Below, one piece after another: positions 63,093 through 64,000 of a stretch of DNA of 64,000 bases; positions within the stretch are counted from its first letter, which is position 1, and each line of letters opens with the position of its first letter. Source of the stretch: Candidatus Woesearchaeota archaeon (GTDB lineage Archaea > Nanobdellota > Nanobdellia > Woesearchaeales > JABGXB01); the NCBI GenBank assembly GCA_018675975.1, contig JABGXB010000002.1:1-64000 (forward strand), in the 5' to 3' direction. A program made the position numbers and the translations under genes. The notes beneath the pieces were generated by a model. It did not search any database, was not told the DNA's origin, and saw only the letters and a program-made list of their open reading frames with translations.

Positions 63093-64000
63093 TTAAATAC
63101 CTTTTGTTTTAAATTTTAATAGATTTTTAGCTATTTCTAATTCTTCGTGAGTGTGCATTACAAAAATAGGTTTTGATTTATTATTAGAAATTAAATTAGA
63201 ATCAATCAATTTTTGTTTATTTTTATTATTGTCAATCATAAAACCCAAATGATTTAATTTTTTAATTATCATTTGACGAACTTTATATTCTACCTCTCCA
63301 ATACCACCAGAAAAAATAATTGCATCACAACCTCCTAAACTTGCATAATATGAGCCAATATAATTAACAATATGATTTACAAACATTTCAATTGCTAATT
63401 TTGATTTTTGATTTTTTGAATTAACTAAGACTTCCATTTTTGATGAATTCGCTAAACCCAATAAACCACTTTTATTATTTAATATATCTCGTATTTTATT
63501 TATACCATATTTTAATTTTTTATTCATATAAAAAATAATACCTGGATCAATATCACCAGATCTAGTTGCCATAATTAATCCATCATTAGGAGAAAAACCT
63601 AAACTAGTGTCATATGATTTACCATTTTTAATAGCACAAATACTTGAACCACTTCCCAAATGACAAGTAATTATTTTTGAATATGGCTTTTTAATTTTCT
63701 TTAATAATTTAATACCATAATCAGATAAATATTTATGACTAATTCCGTGAAAGCCATATTTGCGAATATTATATTTTGAAAAAAAAACATAAGGAATACC
63801 ATATAAATAATTTTGTTTTGGAATAGTAGAATGAAAGGCAGTATCAAAAACTGCAATATGTTTTATTTTATTAAATGTTTTTTTTAATATTTTTATTATT
63901 GAAATTGTTTTCGGATTATGTAATGGAGCTAAATCATTAATCGATTCCAAATAAGAAATAACTTTATTATCAATAATAATTGGTTTAGTAAATTTTCCAC
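63093..64000 (-). CDS. ackA: Acetate kinase (5' partial)
   Basis: Acetate kinase makes acetyl phosphate and ADP from acetate and ATP, or the reverse. DLAPLHNPKT, VFDTAFHSTIP, KYGFHGISHKY and HLGSGSS are hallmark segments (catalytic Arg/Glu/His and phosphate-binding regions). FSGGIGEVEYKVRQ lies near the end. The frame is open to the right edge of the window, so the N-terminal part is missing; the TTG start in the ORF track (63950) is internal. In archaea this enzyme is unusual outside Methanosarcina and DPANN. It is the fermentative end step that yields ATP. Confidence 0.92.
   Translation of the reverse strand, partial: GKFTKPIIIDNKVISYLESINDLAPLHNPKTISIIKILKKTFNKIKHIAVFDTAFHSTIPKQNYLYGIPYVFFSKYNIRKYGFHGISHKYLSDYGIKLLKKIKKPYSKIITCHLGSGSSICAIKNGKSYDTSLGFSPNDGLIMATRSGDIDPGIIFYMNKKLKYGINKIRDILNNKSGLLGLANSSKMEVLVNSKNQKSKLAIEMFVNHIVNYIGSYYASLGGCDAIIFSGGIGEVEYKVRQMIIKKLNHLGFMIDNNKNKQKLIDSNLISNNKSKPIFVMHTHEELEIAKNLLKFKTKGI

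Overview
The window is archaeal and extremely AT-rich outside the rRNA genes. Markers that place it are an archaeal 16S rRNA (TTGATCCTGC start, ATCACCTCCTT end), TATA/BRE promoters, a 20S proteasome beta subunit, an aCPSF1 homologue with KH domains, TruD, diphthine synthase, SecD/SecF, HerA, Mre11 and an archaeal-type PhoU/AbrB regulator. These sit beside bacterial-looking genes (short Adk, bacterial-type TGT, RluA family, acetate kinase, M16 peptidase). With compact genes and an unlinked 5S gene, this fits a DPANN archaeon (Woesearchaeota/Pacearchaeota-like). The lineage is inferred, not demonstrated. No insertion sequence, prophage or CRISPR array is visible.

Layout. 0-2.6 kb: 3' end of a huge surface protein with 112-residue tandem repeats, a Cys-rich module and GLUG-like repeats. 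2.6-9.2 kb: TruD, a small zinc-ribbon membrane protein, Mre11, adenylate kinase with an AUU start missed by the ORF track, a nitroreductase, a winged-helix regulator and FtsZ. 9.2-12 kb (minus): a membrane coiled-coil operon and a RimB-like protease/RimK-like ligase pair. 12-18.6 kb: proteasome beta, an aCPSF1 whose metal ligands are largely gone, two unknowns, an M16 peptidase and a TGT. 18.7-27.7 kb: an ABC-F ATPase and a minus-strand cluster cysS-gatC-gatA-gatB-methyltransferase, plus a Nudix-like protein. 27.9-35.7 kb: AbrB-PhoU regulator, a large P-loop protein, a Lys-rich membrane protein, a methyltransferase, and an AAA+/VWA pair that appears joined by a +1 frameshift at CCC_TGA.

35.7-45.6 kb: methyltransferase, site-2 protease plus FKBP, SecF-SecD, diphthine synthase, a triple thioredoxin-fold membrane protein, an RluA-type pseudouridine synthase and HerA. 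45.6-46.2 kb: a gene-free stretch with a structured RNA candidate. 46.2-51 kb: a TIM-barrel-like protein, a polycationic DoxX protein and the kleisin ScpA. 51.1-56 kb: rRNA operon 16S-tRNA-Ala(TGC)-23S with complementary processing stems and no 5S. 56.1-64 kb: a surface protein, a DUF1858-IscA fusion, HTH protein, endonuclease III, FKBP, a flavin reductase-like protein, and an acetate kinase that runs off the right edge.

Together the genes cover translation and RNA modification (TruD, RluA, TGT, GatCAB, CysS, DphB, rRNA), protein export and folding (SecDF, FKBPs, thioredoxin-fold protein, site-2 protease), chromosome maintenance (Mre11, HerA, ScpA, Nth, FtsZ) and the cell envelope. Many genes have a TATA box centred about 25 nt before the start codon, implying leaderless mRNAs. 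A minority with leaders, or inside operons, carry Shine-Dalgarno motifs matching the 16S tail.
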